A stretch of 64,000 nt of DNA from Kalaharituber pfeilii (GCA_015179045.1 WHUZ01000044.1:124001-188000), one strand, 5' to 3'; positions 36,937 to 47,830 are shown, numbered from the stretch's first letter. The notes: generated from the letters alone by a model not told the origin. Numbers and translations are program-made.

Positions 36937-37317
36937 GTGCACGACATTGGGAAACATTTGTCAAAAGACCTGCAGGCACTTGCTATTGAGGATGTTATTC
37001 AGAACCCCGCTGCGAGGAGACTATCGAATGTGGATAAAGATTGGAGAAAGAGGAAGGAGTATATGGAAATAGTCATTCCGGATCTAGGCATGCGATGTCA
37101 CGAGAGCCCTGGTGAGAGCGGTCTTCATTATTTGCGGAACGCTTCATTGCGGTATCTGTATTATGCGGAGCGGTCCCGGAGGATACTAGTGACAAAGAAG
37201 CGCAGAGCCGGAATGCGAGGGAGAAGGGCTATCCCTCCGGGGGGTGGCATAAAGCCCAATTTGAAGGTGTTTTATTCAAATCACCATGAGCTCAAGAAAA
37301 GGGAAAGGTTTGAGTAG
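36937..37317 (+). CDS. Unassigned basic ORF, possibly a terminal exon or relic
   Basis: A 126-codon open frame beginning after a stop, with GTG as the first possible initiator, so it would have to be an exon or a relic. The product is strongly basic (KDWRKRKEYM, TKKRRAGMRGRR, KKRERFE) with a Gly/Pro segment IPPGGGIKPN. I do not recognise it. No partner exon could be joined upstream. Confidence 0.2.
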   Translation: MHDIGKHLSKDLQALAIEDVIQNPAARRLSNVDKDWRKRKEYMEIVIPDLGMRCHESPGESGLHYLRNASLRYLYYAERSRRILVTKKRRAGMRGRRAIPPGGGIKPNLKVFYSNHHELKKRERFE

Positions 37318-39318
37318 ACGGAGAATAAGCACTGGCTATCTAGTTTCCTACTACACCACTAGCAGGTATCGGCAACAATAAAACATCAACCGGAATTTGC
37401 TTGAATACACTTGCGTATCATACACACATTCTCCATTGACTGTTCCTCCTTACTACCTTTTTGGCCCAATAGCTTCAGTTTCTGGAGCCTCTCGCCAGTG
37501 ACCTCTGTGTTGGGGCCCATTATCCAACCTCCATAGCATGTATCGCCCTCATCCTACTTTTGTGGGATGAGCTGAAGTGTCGGCAGTAGAGGAGGGTAGG
37601 GCCTGGATGCGGGGCTAGAGAAACAACATCGTGATTGGAAATCGGGAGGTTGCCATATGTTAAGGGAGAAGAGTGGCGGGGATACCCCTGGTATGGTAGT
37701 CGTCCTAGGCTCATGCTGGATGCTGGAGTGGGAGCAAGTCGGAAGATTTGAAAAGGGAAATTCCATGAATACCCGGATAATCTATGTCGGGACCACGGGA
37801 TTCGCCCATAATAGCGAAGGAATGTGCTGAGGGGCCGAATCTCAATGGTACAATATACCACCGGAAGTGTCGAATGAGCTAAGTCTCTGCTCGGAGGTAG
37901 CCCATCCTTAAGATCACGGGAAGCAAGATTGAATTGTGGAATCTTGCGCTCAAGGCCGGATCTTGAACTCAAAAATAACCTTCATTCACACTTGTACTGG
38001 AAAGATGGACTTTGTCAGGTTGGCTTTTTTTTTGACTGCCGCAATCTGTAAGTCAATATGAATCTCCTTCACACTCATTGGCGAACTCCCCTGGCTATGG
38101 ATGGATCGGAGGACGATATCGGATAGGACAGAACAAGACATATCTCACCACCGCATTGTACACTCACAAACTTGAGCCATAAGTAAGATCTTGTGACCGA
38201 TATCTGAAATTTCACTTATGAACTTATGAGAGCACCCTTCTTGGAACGCGTGAGGAACCGTCAATTCAAGCATACAAGCAAGCCTTGAATGAGAGAGCAG
38301 CCTTTGTCTTGGGAGGGAGAGGATGCGAGAGTGGCCAAACGGGATGTGCCAAGTAATGTTCAATATATATTTGGTTACTCAAAGTGGAAACAATCTTTCT
38401 ATTCTTGATGCATAGTTGTGTCTTTATGTAGGTACTTATCTATGCAAACACTCGAAGATGTAATTACAATACAACCTTATATATTTAATTGCTCGTGATA
38501 TACTAGCAAGTTGCAATAGTTGAACCATCTCGTGACCACTTGCAATGTAAGTAGTATCTGTCAATTATGTGTATTCTAGCAAGAGATGCTCTTATGCCTG
38601 GACTGTTAATTTCGAGAAGCTCAGGTATGGGACCTACTTAACCCTATACTCAGCCCTCAACTCTCAGCCCTCACACTTCAACTCAGAATACTCAACTATT
38701 GCTTTCATAGTTGTAGTCAAGTACCTGGTCATCATAGCAATCTTCAGTCACTTCTTTATTCATCTCCAGCTGAGCTTTTCATCCGTACTTTTATCCTCTT
38801 CACAATTACAGTGTTGTTTTCTAGATAGCATCTTGCCATCATCATATTTATTCTGTTCCGGACGAGAAGCACATTTTAAGAGACATTTCCCATCTGGATT
38901 GGAACACTCAAATTGCAATCTCTATGCAGTAGCCACACATTCTGTCAAGGTTTAGGACATACTTGAACGTAGTAAAGTAAAAAGATATGCGTTGTGTGCT
39001 AGAAAAAAAGAAAGGAATCTCTTGCAGAATATCAAAAGGCATGTGCTTACATTGACCCCCTTGAAATCCACCTGCTTCTCTCAACAGGCTTGCGACAGTC
39101 CTCTGATCTCCTTATGTACCTCCCGAATGGGGGTTCAACATTTAACCTCAACCGGATGTGATTTATCTCTGGCAGAAATCTGCCCTTGTGCTGAATTGCA
39201 TCATTGAGTAGTTTTTTTTTTTTTTTGTTCACGTAAACCCGCGTACAGGCTACGAGCCTATGGCAGCAAAAGCTTAAGTTTTTCGATCCCCAGAGAGAGA
39301 GTTTCGGATTTGGATATT
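37318..39318. other. Gene-poor region, nothing recognised
   Basis: Two kilobases without a supportable gene. Open frames on the minus strand at 37520-37972 and the plus strand at 38569-38955 begin with TTG and GTG, and lack recognisable domains. Confidence 0.45.
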
Positions 39319-40012
39319 TCATCCAACTGCTCGGGATGTTCTGCTTGCAACTGACGCTTTCAAGCCTTCCTGGGAAACACAGAATTGTCTTCGCAGTACC
39401 GCTGGGCACAGAGCTGCTCTGTTCTCGTACCCGGAAATAGAAATCTGGGCACGAGAACAGAGGTGCTCCCGAAATGTAGTCACTCGAGATGTTCCTGGTA
39501 TGGTAGTGGGTAAGTCAACTGAATCCCAGTTGTCGTCTATTACTGCCATGCCATTTATGCTTACGCGCTGCAATTTAGGCAAAGCTACGAGCTGCAGGAT
39601 GAAACTGGCGTTGATTCCTCAGAAGAACGGCCCGCCTTTGCAATAGACGGGTTTCAAATTGCTCTGGAATGTAGTCCGGGGCTCCACTGCGGAGTATACA
39701 TATTGACATTTCAACATCTCGGTCAGCACAGGTGCCTCCATAGTCCCTATTAATGCTGTTTCAGGGTTTTAGCTGGCCAATGATATTGCATCGTGGCCCC
39801 GAACTAGCTTGAGTGGGAGTACCTCTAAATTTGGAGTGACGCAGGGAAGGAAGGCCATTCGATACTGGACTAGGAGGTCGAGGTTGAATTTCGACTTTCT
39901 TCCAAAGCGGAGCCGAATTTTGCAGCTGGACAAAGGTCAATACGCTCTTATAGGCAGCTGTGGATTGTAGCCGTTCAGTCAAACACCTACGATGCCTAGG
40001 CGCTGGAGGCAC
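39319..40012 (-). pseudogene. Decayed F-box/LRR-like gene remnant
   Basis: Read on the minus strand, two frames give leucine-rich-repeat-like segments: FLPCVTPNLEVLPLKLV near 39800-39860, and LVALPKLQRVSINGMAVID near 39535-39595 followed by VTTFREHLC. This layout resembles the variable C-terminal LRR of fungal F-box proteins (family impression, not a proven match). Stop codons lie between the blocks (for example after AISLAS and GGPFF) and no intact start was found, so a pseudogene is inferred. Confidence 0.3.
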
Positions 40013-41700
40013 GTGATAAGAAAAATAATGTGGCGTTTAAGAACATACACATTCTACCTCTCTAGGTGTGCATATACGGCATCAGGTGCATCTCGTCCAA
40101 AACAGGTCTATACAGTCTTTGAATCCCTAGCATTTGTGCACGTTCATCTAACCTCCTCAGTTCTGCGCACACACTCCAGACCTCATACCTGGTTTCAACA
40201 AGCCCCTCTTCAACTTCATACCGGACTTGAACAATCCCTTCTTCAGCTTCACGCGCGATTCCGACGAGTGACACGAGTCCCTGTTTAGCCACCACTATCT
40301 ACCCAAGATCAAGCGAATGTGCAAATTTTAAGCAGCGTGGCAGGTCGTGGACAAGCTCAATGAACTTGGCAATCGGGTACTCTCACTGAGGATCCTTTTC
40401 CCCTGGGAACCTGAATCCCATAGGACGATTGCATTTTTGGAAATGGCGGTGGCGACAAATGGCATCCTCCGAAATGTGGAAGAAGCGGCTGCATGTGAGG
40501 CGAGGAGCACTGCGTATTTTATCTTGCGAAAATCCTCGCAACAAGAGGCAATGTTAAGGATGAGCTCGTTGAGAAGCGTGACTAGGGGGGAGGCGATGTC
40601 GGTGGCATGGGTTATCTGATTATATATTTGAGCTGATCGATAAGCGGCAACGCAGCCAGGTTTGATAAGGACTGCTGGTTATAAGAAAGCAAAATAACAA
40701 ACTTGGTGTATGTACACTTTCAACCTCTCTAGCTTGGTGATTCTTGGAGAAAAGCGAGGTTGAAATGTTGGGATCAAAAGACTGCCAGTGTTCTCGCGCC
40801 CAGAACAGACCGCCAGTGGCACTGCATGAAATTCTGAAGATTCAGAGCTGTGAGAAATGACGGGATTCTCTCGTGGCAGCGGAGCTAGCACTTCGTTAGA
40901 GAGAAAGTTTCTATAGATGGGTTTCTTTATTCTTTGCGAAAAAAAAGAAAAAAAAAAGAAGTTGTGAATCTCAACTTACATGGACCTCTGCACCTACCGT
41001 TTCCTCAATTCAGCTTGACTCCCCATCAAGCAATTCGCACTTACAATTAGCATTAATTGCTAATCATACAGTAGTGCTATCGTTATATGTACTCAAGCTA
41101 CATAGCCAAATCTTACAGGTGTACTCGATACAGGGTTACCGGTAAAACCTGCGTAGGCAATCCATGCATTTTGTGAATTCACTAGTAAGTTCTGAAACCA
41201 TGAACAGTTATGCGGCAACAAATTAAATGCGACGAGGGACGGTATCGGTGACACCTGCAGTCTGTGTGGGAGATATGCATGTGCCTTGTTCCTCTCTCCT
41301 CTCTCTCTCTCTCTCAGGCTCGGGGGTTTTATACCCACTAGAGTCCCGTCTGGAGATACTATTATCGTGGATGTTCTAAGAAAGGAAATGCCTGTCCTGC
41401 TTCCCTCTCTCATCCAGTAGGTCCCAACAGTCTGAAGTCCAAGTTGAATAGGTTGTCCGCATGCCTTCGACTGTTCAGTTTGATAGCTAAGGTTTAATTA
41501 TTTGGGAGCCTCGTGCCTAGATGCTGTAAGAGAAGAGTGATTGTATTCCCATATTTCTTCCATCCCGGAGCTTTATACAAAGCCCTAGGACGAAATAGTC
41601 TGGTTGCACCAACCCTCCGACCGTAAGGACGAAAGCAAGGTAACATCATCCAAAAAGGAATAGCCTTGCCAAGCACAGGCGCCTGCCTCACGAAACGTTA
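40013..41700. other. Intergenic with fragmentary open frames
   Basis: Short open frames lie on the minus strand (40062-40295, with the near-repeated EEGIVQVRYEV / EEGLVETRYEV) and plus strand (40347-40619, starting with GTG). They may be further decayed gene pieces but carry no domain I recognise. A CT dinucleotide tract lies at about 41294-41317. Confidence 0.35.
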
Positions 41701-41714
41701 TTAGTAAACAACAT

Positions 41715-41940
41715 ATTCTTTTTTTTCTTCTTTTTTTTATATCATTACTCGCGTGCCGCCCTGTGGGCTATGGCGAGATTAAGTACATAATGAATAAAGA
41801 ATAAAGACGGAAGAAACATATGCCAGAGCACCGCCGGCTACCAACCCTTAGCGTTCTATCCACCTCGTGAGCTCCGCCAACGGGTCCCTTTCTCCTTCGC
41901 CCGTCTCCGGTGGTTGGAGTAATGCCTCCAGTCCGCCTGG
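41715..41940 (-). mobile_element. 5'-truncated LINE, 3' end with A tail
   Basis: On the minus strand the segment encodes the end of a LINE ORF2, EALLQPP then GEGERDPLAELTRWIER and stop (about 41850-41930). A 3' UTR follows, ending GCCCACAGGGCGGC..GAGTAATGATAT and an A-rich tail (T tract on the plus strand, 41718-41738). The same C terminus and 3' end recur at 48.5-48.9 kb, and the 3' end alone at 46.98 and 57.56 kb. CAACAT at both edges (41709-41714, 41941-41946) is a weak candidate target duplication. Confidence 0.75.
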
Positions 41941-42145
41941 CAACATTTTTTAATTGATAACTATATAGTACGGCAAGGCATAGGGAGGAAACTGACAAAG
42001 GACTTTCGGAGGTCTGATAATGGACATGCGACATGGTATTGCACGAGCTGTTCTTGTATTTAGTCTAAAAGACAAATTACTAAGCCAAATATTTATTAAG
42101 AGCAGCACAGGCCTAAAAAATTATTTAAAAATACAAGTGATTATC

Positions 42146-42160
42146 GCGGCCTCCGGCCGC
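42146..42160. repeat. GC-rich hairpin at the edge of the AT-rich island
   Basis: GCGGCC-TCC-GGCCGC: a perfect 6-bp stem with a 3-nt loop in AT-rich surroundings, 3' of the helicase remnant on its strand. Helitrons have a short 3' hairpin, but the bases after it on the minus strand read ...CACTTG, not the canonical CTRR. Offered only as a possible terminus. Confidence 0.4.
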
Positions 42161-42324
42161 CTCGTTTGTGTTTAAATTTGTGTTAGGTAGGGAATTATTT
42201 TGGGGCTTAGTAGATGAATACAACCACCACAAATATAGGCACCACAAATATACCACGAGTACAATTACGCTCACGATTACGTCGGTGTTCAGGGTTACAC
42301 ATTCACGGTTATACCTGTGCGGCT

Positions 42325-42420
42325 CGGCTTTTTCACGTCTGCGGCTATACGTCTGCGGGTACATGTCTGCAGCTACACGTCTGCGGCTGCATGTTTGTAT
42401 TACACGTCTGCCATTTACTG
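42325..42420. repeat. Degenerate minisatellite of about 15-16 bp
   Basis: Several imperfect copies of a unit like ACGTCTGCGGCTATA in tandem (clearest 42339-42413). Related TTACAC/TTACG words spread the pattern from about 42255. Non-coding. Confidence 0.65.
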
Positions 42421-42542
42421 CTATATTTGTTGTTACATTCGTGTATACGGATATACCCTTTTTAAACCTGTATATAAGAATTTAGGAGTATTGTTTGTAT
42501 CATTTGGGATCTTTTTTGGATTATCCGATTATAGTTGAACAA

Positions 42543-43009
42543 ATGAGTGAAGCAGTATTTTCTTTTATTCAGCAGTGGGATATTCTGAGTGCCGGAAGTT
42601 TTAGCAAGTATGATGAAGCAGATAGGTATCTGTTGACCGGTGGGATTGAAACATACCTTTTGGCGGCAACCTTTTGCCCCACCATCAGGGCAGACAGCTA
42701 TTAATTATGCACGATATATGCATAACGAAAAGAATGGAAGTATATATTTGCCAATATGGACAACATCACGTTTATATGGTAATGGTACTGCTAGTTTTGA
42801 AGTTGGTGCAATACCACAGCAAGCAGTTGATAGTTGTATTATTTTTCGAGATGGCAAATTCAGGATGTTTTGAGCAGATTGTTTTGAGTTTTGCGATATC
42901 TAACAGGTTGGAATCAATATGGAAAAAATATCATGAAGGATTGATTAGTAAAAAGGAAATGGATGATATAGTAGTTAACGACGAAGAGGTAGAAGAAATA
43001 GAGGAATGA
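42543..43009 (+). pseudogene. Small acidic-tailed protein of the AT-rich island, two apparent 1-base frame breaks
   Basis: Begins ATG (MSEAVFSFIQQWD). The frame stays coherent across three reading frames if one base is discounted in the GGG at 42642-42644 and one in the TTTT at 42868-42871; the total is then 154 codons plus stop, an exact multiple of three. Recognisable composition: TFWRQPFAPPSGQTAINYA, GSIYLPIWTTSRLYGNG, then a helical KKYHEGLISKKEM and an acidic end (DEEVEEIEE). I do not recognise the family. It converges tail to tail with the helicase remnant, 48 bp apart. It could be decayed element cargo or intact with homopolymer errors. Confidence 0.4.
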
Positions 43010-43057
43010 TTATTTAAAAAAAATTTTTTTTTTTTAATTTTTTTTTTTTTTTTTTTT

Positions 43058-45051
43058 TTAGTGAATGAGAGGCTGATATACAATATTTGTAGTCGTGTTT
43101 TGATTTAGAGAAACAGGCTGATTAGGAGGTAATAATTTCAGAATTGCGATATCTTCAAGTTTACGAACTCTAGAAACACTGGTATATAATTGACCATGAG
43201 CAAAAACAGGTATAGTTAAATCTAAAACGACACGATTTAAAGTTAATCCCTGGCAGCTATTGATGGTGGTTGCATATGCAGGGCGCAAAGGAAATTGCCG
43301 ACGTTCAACACTCCATGAGCAGAATTTTGGCTTGAAGGTGAAGGTGATGCGAGGTAAGCAAATATCTGCATCAGATTCGGTATTTGTATGTCGTATTAGA
43401 TTTGAGTTTGCAGAGTTTGTGGAGATTAGCCTTACAACCACAAAATTTTTATGGCAGCGTTGAACAATAACTCGGGCATTCTTCACTAATCCTTTTTCTA
43501 TGGATAGGTTGCGTGCGAGGTTGCATATCATTAAGGACTTAAGGTGAAGAGAATGTGGAGGAATTCCAGAATCATTTAAGAGTGCAAGATAATCGGGAGC
43601 AATGCTGGCAGGTGGTGGACCATTGAGACCTGGTTGATTTTCTTCAGCTTCTTTAATTCGGTCGTAACTATGGTATGTATCTATTTTCTATTTAATATAT
43701 ATCTATTACATATAGTTAGGAATCGTAGAATACTTACAGACGACACCAGGGAGTATATCTATTATTTTACTATTGAATTCTTGTACTGAGTTATTAAAGG
43801 GACTTAGGAAATTCCGTCGAATAGCTTCTTCAGGATTTAATAATACTGGTATAGGGTATAAGAATTCAATAGCTTCCTCGTGAGTTGTAAAGGACTGTAT
43901 GTGGGCTATATTAACTTCATATTTCGAGGTATCCGGATTTCCATTTCCAATAGAATCCACCCATTGTGAATATGTAGGATCTTGAGCATCTCGGATCGGA
44001 ATAGTAAGAGCAAGGGTAATAAATTCTTTCCACAAATGTGAAAATTTGACACTACTTGCTAATACTTCAGACATTCCACCACCACGAACAACAGGTCCAA
44101 CTTGGCGAAAGTCACCTAAGCCAACAAATGTACAATTGCCGAAGGGTATATCGTTATCTCTTATATAGCGTAATAACTGGTCAGCACATTCTAAAGCTGT
44201 TTTGTTTGCCATTGGTAATTCTTCCCAGACAATAAGTCGAGCATGTCTTAAGAACTCGGCACGGGATGAATTTTTCCCAATTGTTGATGTGAGTTCGGTA
44301 TTATTTTCAGTAACTGGAATTCCGAAGGCTGAATGTGCTGTTCTTCCTCTAGGATATATAATAATACTTAAAGCTGTTGTTCCACAAATTAATACAATGT
44401 ATTGTTGAGCACGCAAATAATTCACCAACACTTGAACGGCAAAAGTTTTCCCCCGACCTGCTCGTGCATCGATAAAATAATGATGGTGGTTTTGTTGTTG
44501 GATATCGTGAAGAATTGTACTGAATATCGTTTGTTGCTCGGAAGTTAATTGGATTGCTGACAGGTCATAGAAATAGTTTTCAGTTTGGAGAGTTTGTTGT
44601 TCGAATTGTAGTTCCGAATTTCTAGTATTTCTAGGTTCTGGTAATCCAAACTGTGATAAAGACGCACCCTGTGTTGATAAAATTTTGGCTATTGCCCGTA
44701 ATCCTTTATCATACCCTTTAGCTTCAATAGCAGCTTCGGAAAGAGTAGTAGTACTTGTACGGACATTAACTAAACAATCTGCACAGAGATAAGTCTTAAA
44801 AGTATCCTATAATGAAAGAGCGGGAGTTGGTATATCAAGAAAAAGATGAGCAAAGAGAAAACGCAGTTGGTTAGGACGATAATATAAGCTGACAGCCTCA
44901 TTGAGAGCTTGATGAGCTTCATGTTCATTTTCAAAAAGACCGAGAGCTTTGGCTAACTAACACACTAAAAGAATGACTATATAACACGAAGCAATTTGAA
45001 GTAACCCAAAAAAATACTTACGTTAAGATTTTCACTAGTGTCACGATAGCA
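43058..45051 (-). pseudogene. Pif1-family (Helitron-type) DNA helicase, broken
   Basis: SF1B helicase of the type carried by Helitrons and by fungal Pif1-like repeats. Minus-strand pieces: 45051-45022 (DTSENLN), 44956-43738, 43680-43058, joined by introns 45021-44957 and 43737-43681 (GT-AG, in phase). Motifs: ALGLFENEHEAHQALNEA, Walker A in IDARAGRGKTFA (usual family form GxAGTGKT), IVWEELPMAN at the Walker B position, FVGLGDFRQVGPV (motif III), and the C-terminal RPAYATTINSCQGLTL plus LYTSVSRVR of Pif1 helicases. A TAG at 44809-44807 stops the frame just before DTFKTYLCADCL, where related proteins usually have Trp (TGG to TAG). No Rep/HUH domain was found upstream, where the frame runs into the exon-intron-like repeats. 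Probably a 5'-lost, non-functional copy. Confidence 0.75.
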
Positions 45052-45357
45052 CTACTATGATATAATATTGAACGAAAAATAAGAAATCAACTTCAATTTG
45101 AAGTAACCCAAAAAAATACTTACGTAAAGATTTTCACTAGTGTCAAGCACTACTATGATATAATATTGAACGAAAAATAAGAAACCAACTTCAATTTGAA
45201 GTAACCCAAAAAAATACTTACGTAAAGATTTTCACTAGTGTCACGATAGCACTACTATAATATAATATTGAATAAAAAATAAGAAACCAACTTCAATTTG
45301 AAGTAACCCCAAAAAATACTTACGTAAAGATTTTCACTAGTGTCACGATAGCATTAC
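44998..45357. repeat. Tandem array A of a 98-102 bp unit resembling exon plus intron
   Basis: Four copies with period 98-102 bp (starts near 44998, 45100, 45198, 45300). On the minus strand each has a 5' splice site GTAAGTATTTTTTT, about 70 nt of AT-rich sequence ending ATCATAGTAG, then about 30 nt reading TGC TAT CGT GAC ACT AGT GAA..., the same words that precede the first helicase exon. One unit lacks CGAT. Array B at 47.1-47.5 kb is related. Confidence 0.85.
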
Positions 45358-45694
45358 AAAATCAAGAATTATAATAAAAATATAGTAATTACCAACAGAC
45401 AATCCTGAATATATCGTGAATATTAGACAGGCTTCACCGAATTATCAAAGCAGATGAACTCCAGGCTTCACTTTCTATTTATCCAGTCGGAAAACTTCCA
45501 GTGTCACGCCAAGAAGAGGAAGAATACAGTGTAAGATAGACAGATAGTATCAACTACTGCCTTGCGATGGACCGGAGCGGTGAGAACTGGCGGAACGAAC
45601 GTATTAGAAAATGCGAGTGCGAAAAGAAAAGAAGAGAAGAGAAGAAGGTTCTTGATTGTATGTGCTAGAGTATTAGTGCAGTATAGAATTAATA

Positions 45695-45730
<36 letters not shown>

Positions 45731-45735
45731 TGCTA

Positions 45736-46792
45736 TCAAGAATCTGCCTCAGGTGACGAAATAACAGTATTAGTATAAAATACATCCATCCCCTCTCCAC
45801 AAATATTATCCTCCTCTCGAGAAATATCTAATATATCTTGTGGTACTGATATATTAGACATCGTACTTGTATTTTTCTGTGCAACTAAAGTAGAATTTGT
45901 CGGCTCCGATGAAACTATAATTGATAACATTGGAGATGAAGAAGGTATATTAACTGAACTCACTTTTACCCTTTTGCTTTTTTGTTCAACTCCTGTATTT
46001 TTTCTCCACTTGTCCCATTTTCGTTTTGGGCTTGAGGCCTCAGGGTCTTGTAATCCTTCATCAGTAGTAGTATCGCAAAAATCAATTGCATTTCGGGCAG
46101 ACAAAAAAACAATATCAGAAAGCAATAAAGCAATATTATTACTCGAAGTATGAATTCCTATAATAATTCCAAAAACAGAAACAGGAGCTCGAGAGGTAGG
46201 TAAAGAAGTATTTTGAAACCTAGTATCCTGTGGAATAAAACACATAACTGTATATAAAGCAGGGGATTCTCGAGTATCAAAAATCGAAGTATTTAACTCA
46301 AATGAGCGAGGATTATAATCTTTGATATCACTATGAACATCAAAGGTTTTTCCAACGACTCCAATGATATTAAGAGTCGAAGATTGAGGCTGAGGACATT
46401 TGGCTTCGTCATTCGGATTACCATACCTATTTTTTTTTTCTCTAGTTAGCAGATAATGGTAGTAATAAAATTCAATAAATAGAAATTACATACTGAGATA
46501 TATGAAGTGCTCGTAATTGGAAACTTAGTGAATTATCGATTTTTTTCACTATGAATATCCCATCGGCGAAGATGTATGAATTCTGAATTGGAATTCCAGC
46601 ATTTTTTGGAAAATACTTGTAAATATCCAATGGTAAAGATTTGTTCGAATCCACCGATATTATATTATAGCTCGAATCGATCCAAATTTCCCCTTCTAAC
46701 CGCCGGGTATATATAGATTTTTGTATAGAATCCGTATGAATTGAGTATATTGGGGTAGAAGTATGCAAAATAGCACTATATAGCTGAGGCAT
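45736..46792 (-). CDS. Two-exon 329-aa protein of the AT-rich island, unknown function
   Basis: Exons 46792-46494 and 46426-45736 (intron 67 bp, GTATGT...ATAG, in phase) give an uninterrupted 329-aa frame starting MPQLYSAILH. The N-terminal half is beta-rich. The middle has VMCFIPQDTRF and SVFGIIIGIH, which remind me of OB-fold/RPA-like proteins found with Helitron-type repeats; this is a weak impression. The second half is low-complexity with a basic stretch (SPKRKWDKWRKN, KSKRVKVSS) that could be a nuclear localisation signal, and a Ser/Thr-rich acidic tail. It lies between the two exon-intron-like arrays, same strand as the helicase. It is the only undamaged gene of the island. An A run (45701-45727) follows its 3' end. 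Confidence 0.55.
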
Positions 46793-46980
46793 CTTGTATA
46801 GTTGATGGATAAAATGGAAACGTGTAAGCAGTATTATGTAGTATAAGCAGTGGAGGGATATCGTAGTAGACAGCAGATGTACTGTATCGAACAGGAGCTG
46901 GTTTAGAGGTCTATCAAGTAGGAGTTGGCTCTTAAATCTATCGAGCAGCAGCTGCCCCACTAACCTATCGAGCAAGATTT

Positions 46981-47035
46981 TTTTTTTTTTTATTTCATTA
47001 TTCGTATGCCGCCCTATGGGCTATGGCAAGGTATA
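46981..47035 (-). mobile_element. Extremely short LINE 3' tail
   Basis: Minus strand: GCCATAGCCCATAGGGCGGC..ACGAATAATGAAAT then an A run (T13 on the plus strand, about 46979-46991). It matches the terminal 45-50 bp of the LINE copies at 41.7 and 57.6 kb with several substitutions. Flanks GAGCAAGA and GGCAAGGT are only loosely similar, so a target duplication is not convincing. It abuts array B. Confidence 0.65.
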
Positions 47036-47040
47036 TGTAA

Positions 47041-47605
47041 ACTAACTAACACACTAAAAGAATGACTATATAACACGAAGCAATTTGAAGTAACCCAAAA
47101 AAATACTTACGTTAAGCTTTTCATTAGTGTCACGATAGCACTACTATGATATAATATTGAACAAAAAATAAGAAACCAACTTCAATTTGAAGTAACTCAA
47201 AAAAATACTTACGTAAAGATTTTCACTAGTGTCATGATAGCACTACTATGATATAATATTGAACGAAAAATAAGAAAAGTAACCCAAAAACTAACTAACA
47301 TACTAAAAGAATGACTATCTAATACGAAGCAATTTGAAGTAACCCTAGTGTGACGATAGCACTACTATGATATAATATTGAACGAAAAATGAGAAACCGA
47401 CTTCAATTTACGTAAAGATTTTCACTAGAGTCACGATAGCACTACTATGATATAATATTGAACGAAAAATGAGAAACCGACTTCAATTTGAAGTAACCCA
47501 AAAAAATACTTATGCTAGAGTATACGAATTATCAAATCGGATGAACTCCAGGCTTCACTTTCTTATCCAGTCGGAAAACTTCCAGTGTCACGCCAAGAAG
47601 AGGAA
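47041..47605. repeat. Direct repeat B, second degenerate copy of array A and its flank
   Basis: Begins with the same CTAACTAACACACTAAAAGAATGACTATAT-type sequence as 44953 onward, continues with rearranged copies of the 98-102 bp unit, and ends with the same tract (ATGAACTCCAGGCTTCACTT... to GTCACGCCAAGAAGAGG) found at 45448-45520. Copies A and B are in the same orientation and flank the 329-aa gene, giving a long direct repeat around about 1.5 kb. Internal deletions make B more decayed. Confidence 0.8.
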
Positions 47606-47702
47606 AAATTTTATACTTATTAGATAATAAAGCTATACTTAATTCAAAGGGAAAAAAAGGAAAATAAAAGATTTTTTTCTGTACAATATATTTTTATCGT
47701 AG

Positions 47703-47830
47703 CTCTATTCTTTCCTATTTTCATATTCATATATTAAACATCATCAGTCTCTTTCTATTCTTTCCTATTTTCATATTCATATATCAAACATTATCAGCCT
47801 CTTCTATTCTTTCCTATTTTCATATTCTCT
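47703..47830. repeat. Tandem repeat of about 53 bp, 2.5 copies
   Basis: The word TCTATTCTTTCCTATTTTCA recurs at about 47704, 47755 and 47804, each followed by TATTC and, in the first two, by ATATATYAAACATYATCAG. It lies directly upstream of the Cys-rich frame at 47834, so it could be a duplicated promoter or leader. Confidence 0.8.

Noticed and set aside
37520..37972. Minus-strand 150-codon frame
   Set aside because: Begins with TTG, no known motif, and no exon could be joined to it.
38569..38955. Plus-strand 128-codon hydrophobic frame
   Set aside because: Begins with GTG and has no domain; composition typical of AT-rich noncoding DNA.
42146..42160. Firm call of a Helitron 3' terminus
   Set aside because: Hairpin is present but the CTRR end is not, and no 5' TC end or A/T insertion site could be matched.
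44957..45357. CRISPR-like array
   Set aside because: Period is about 100 bp with no unique spacers, and the host is a fungus; it is a tandem exon-intron-like repeat.
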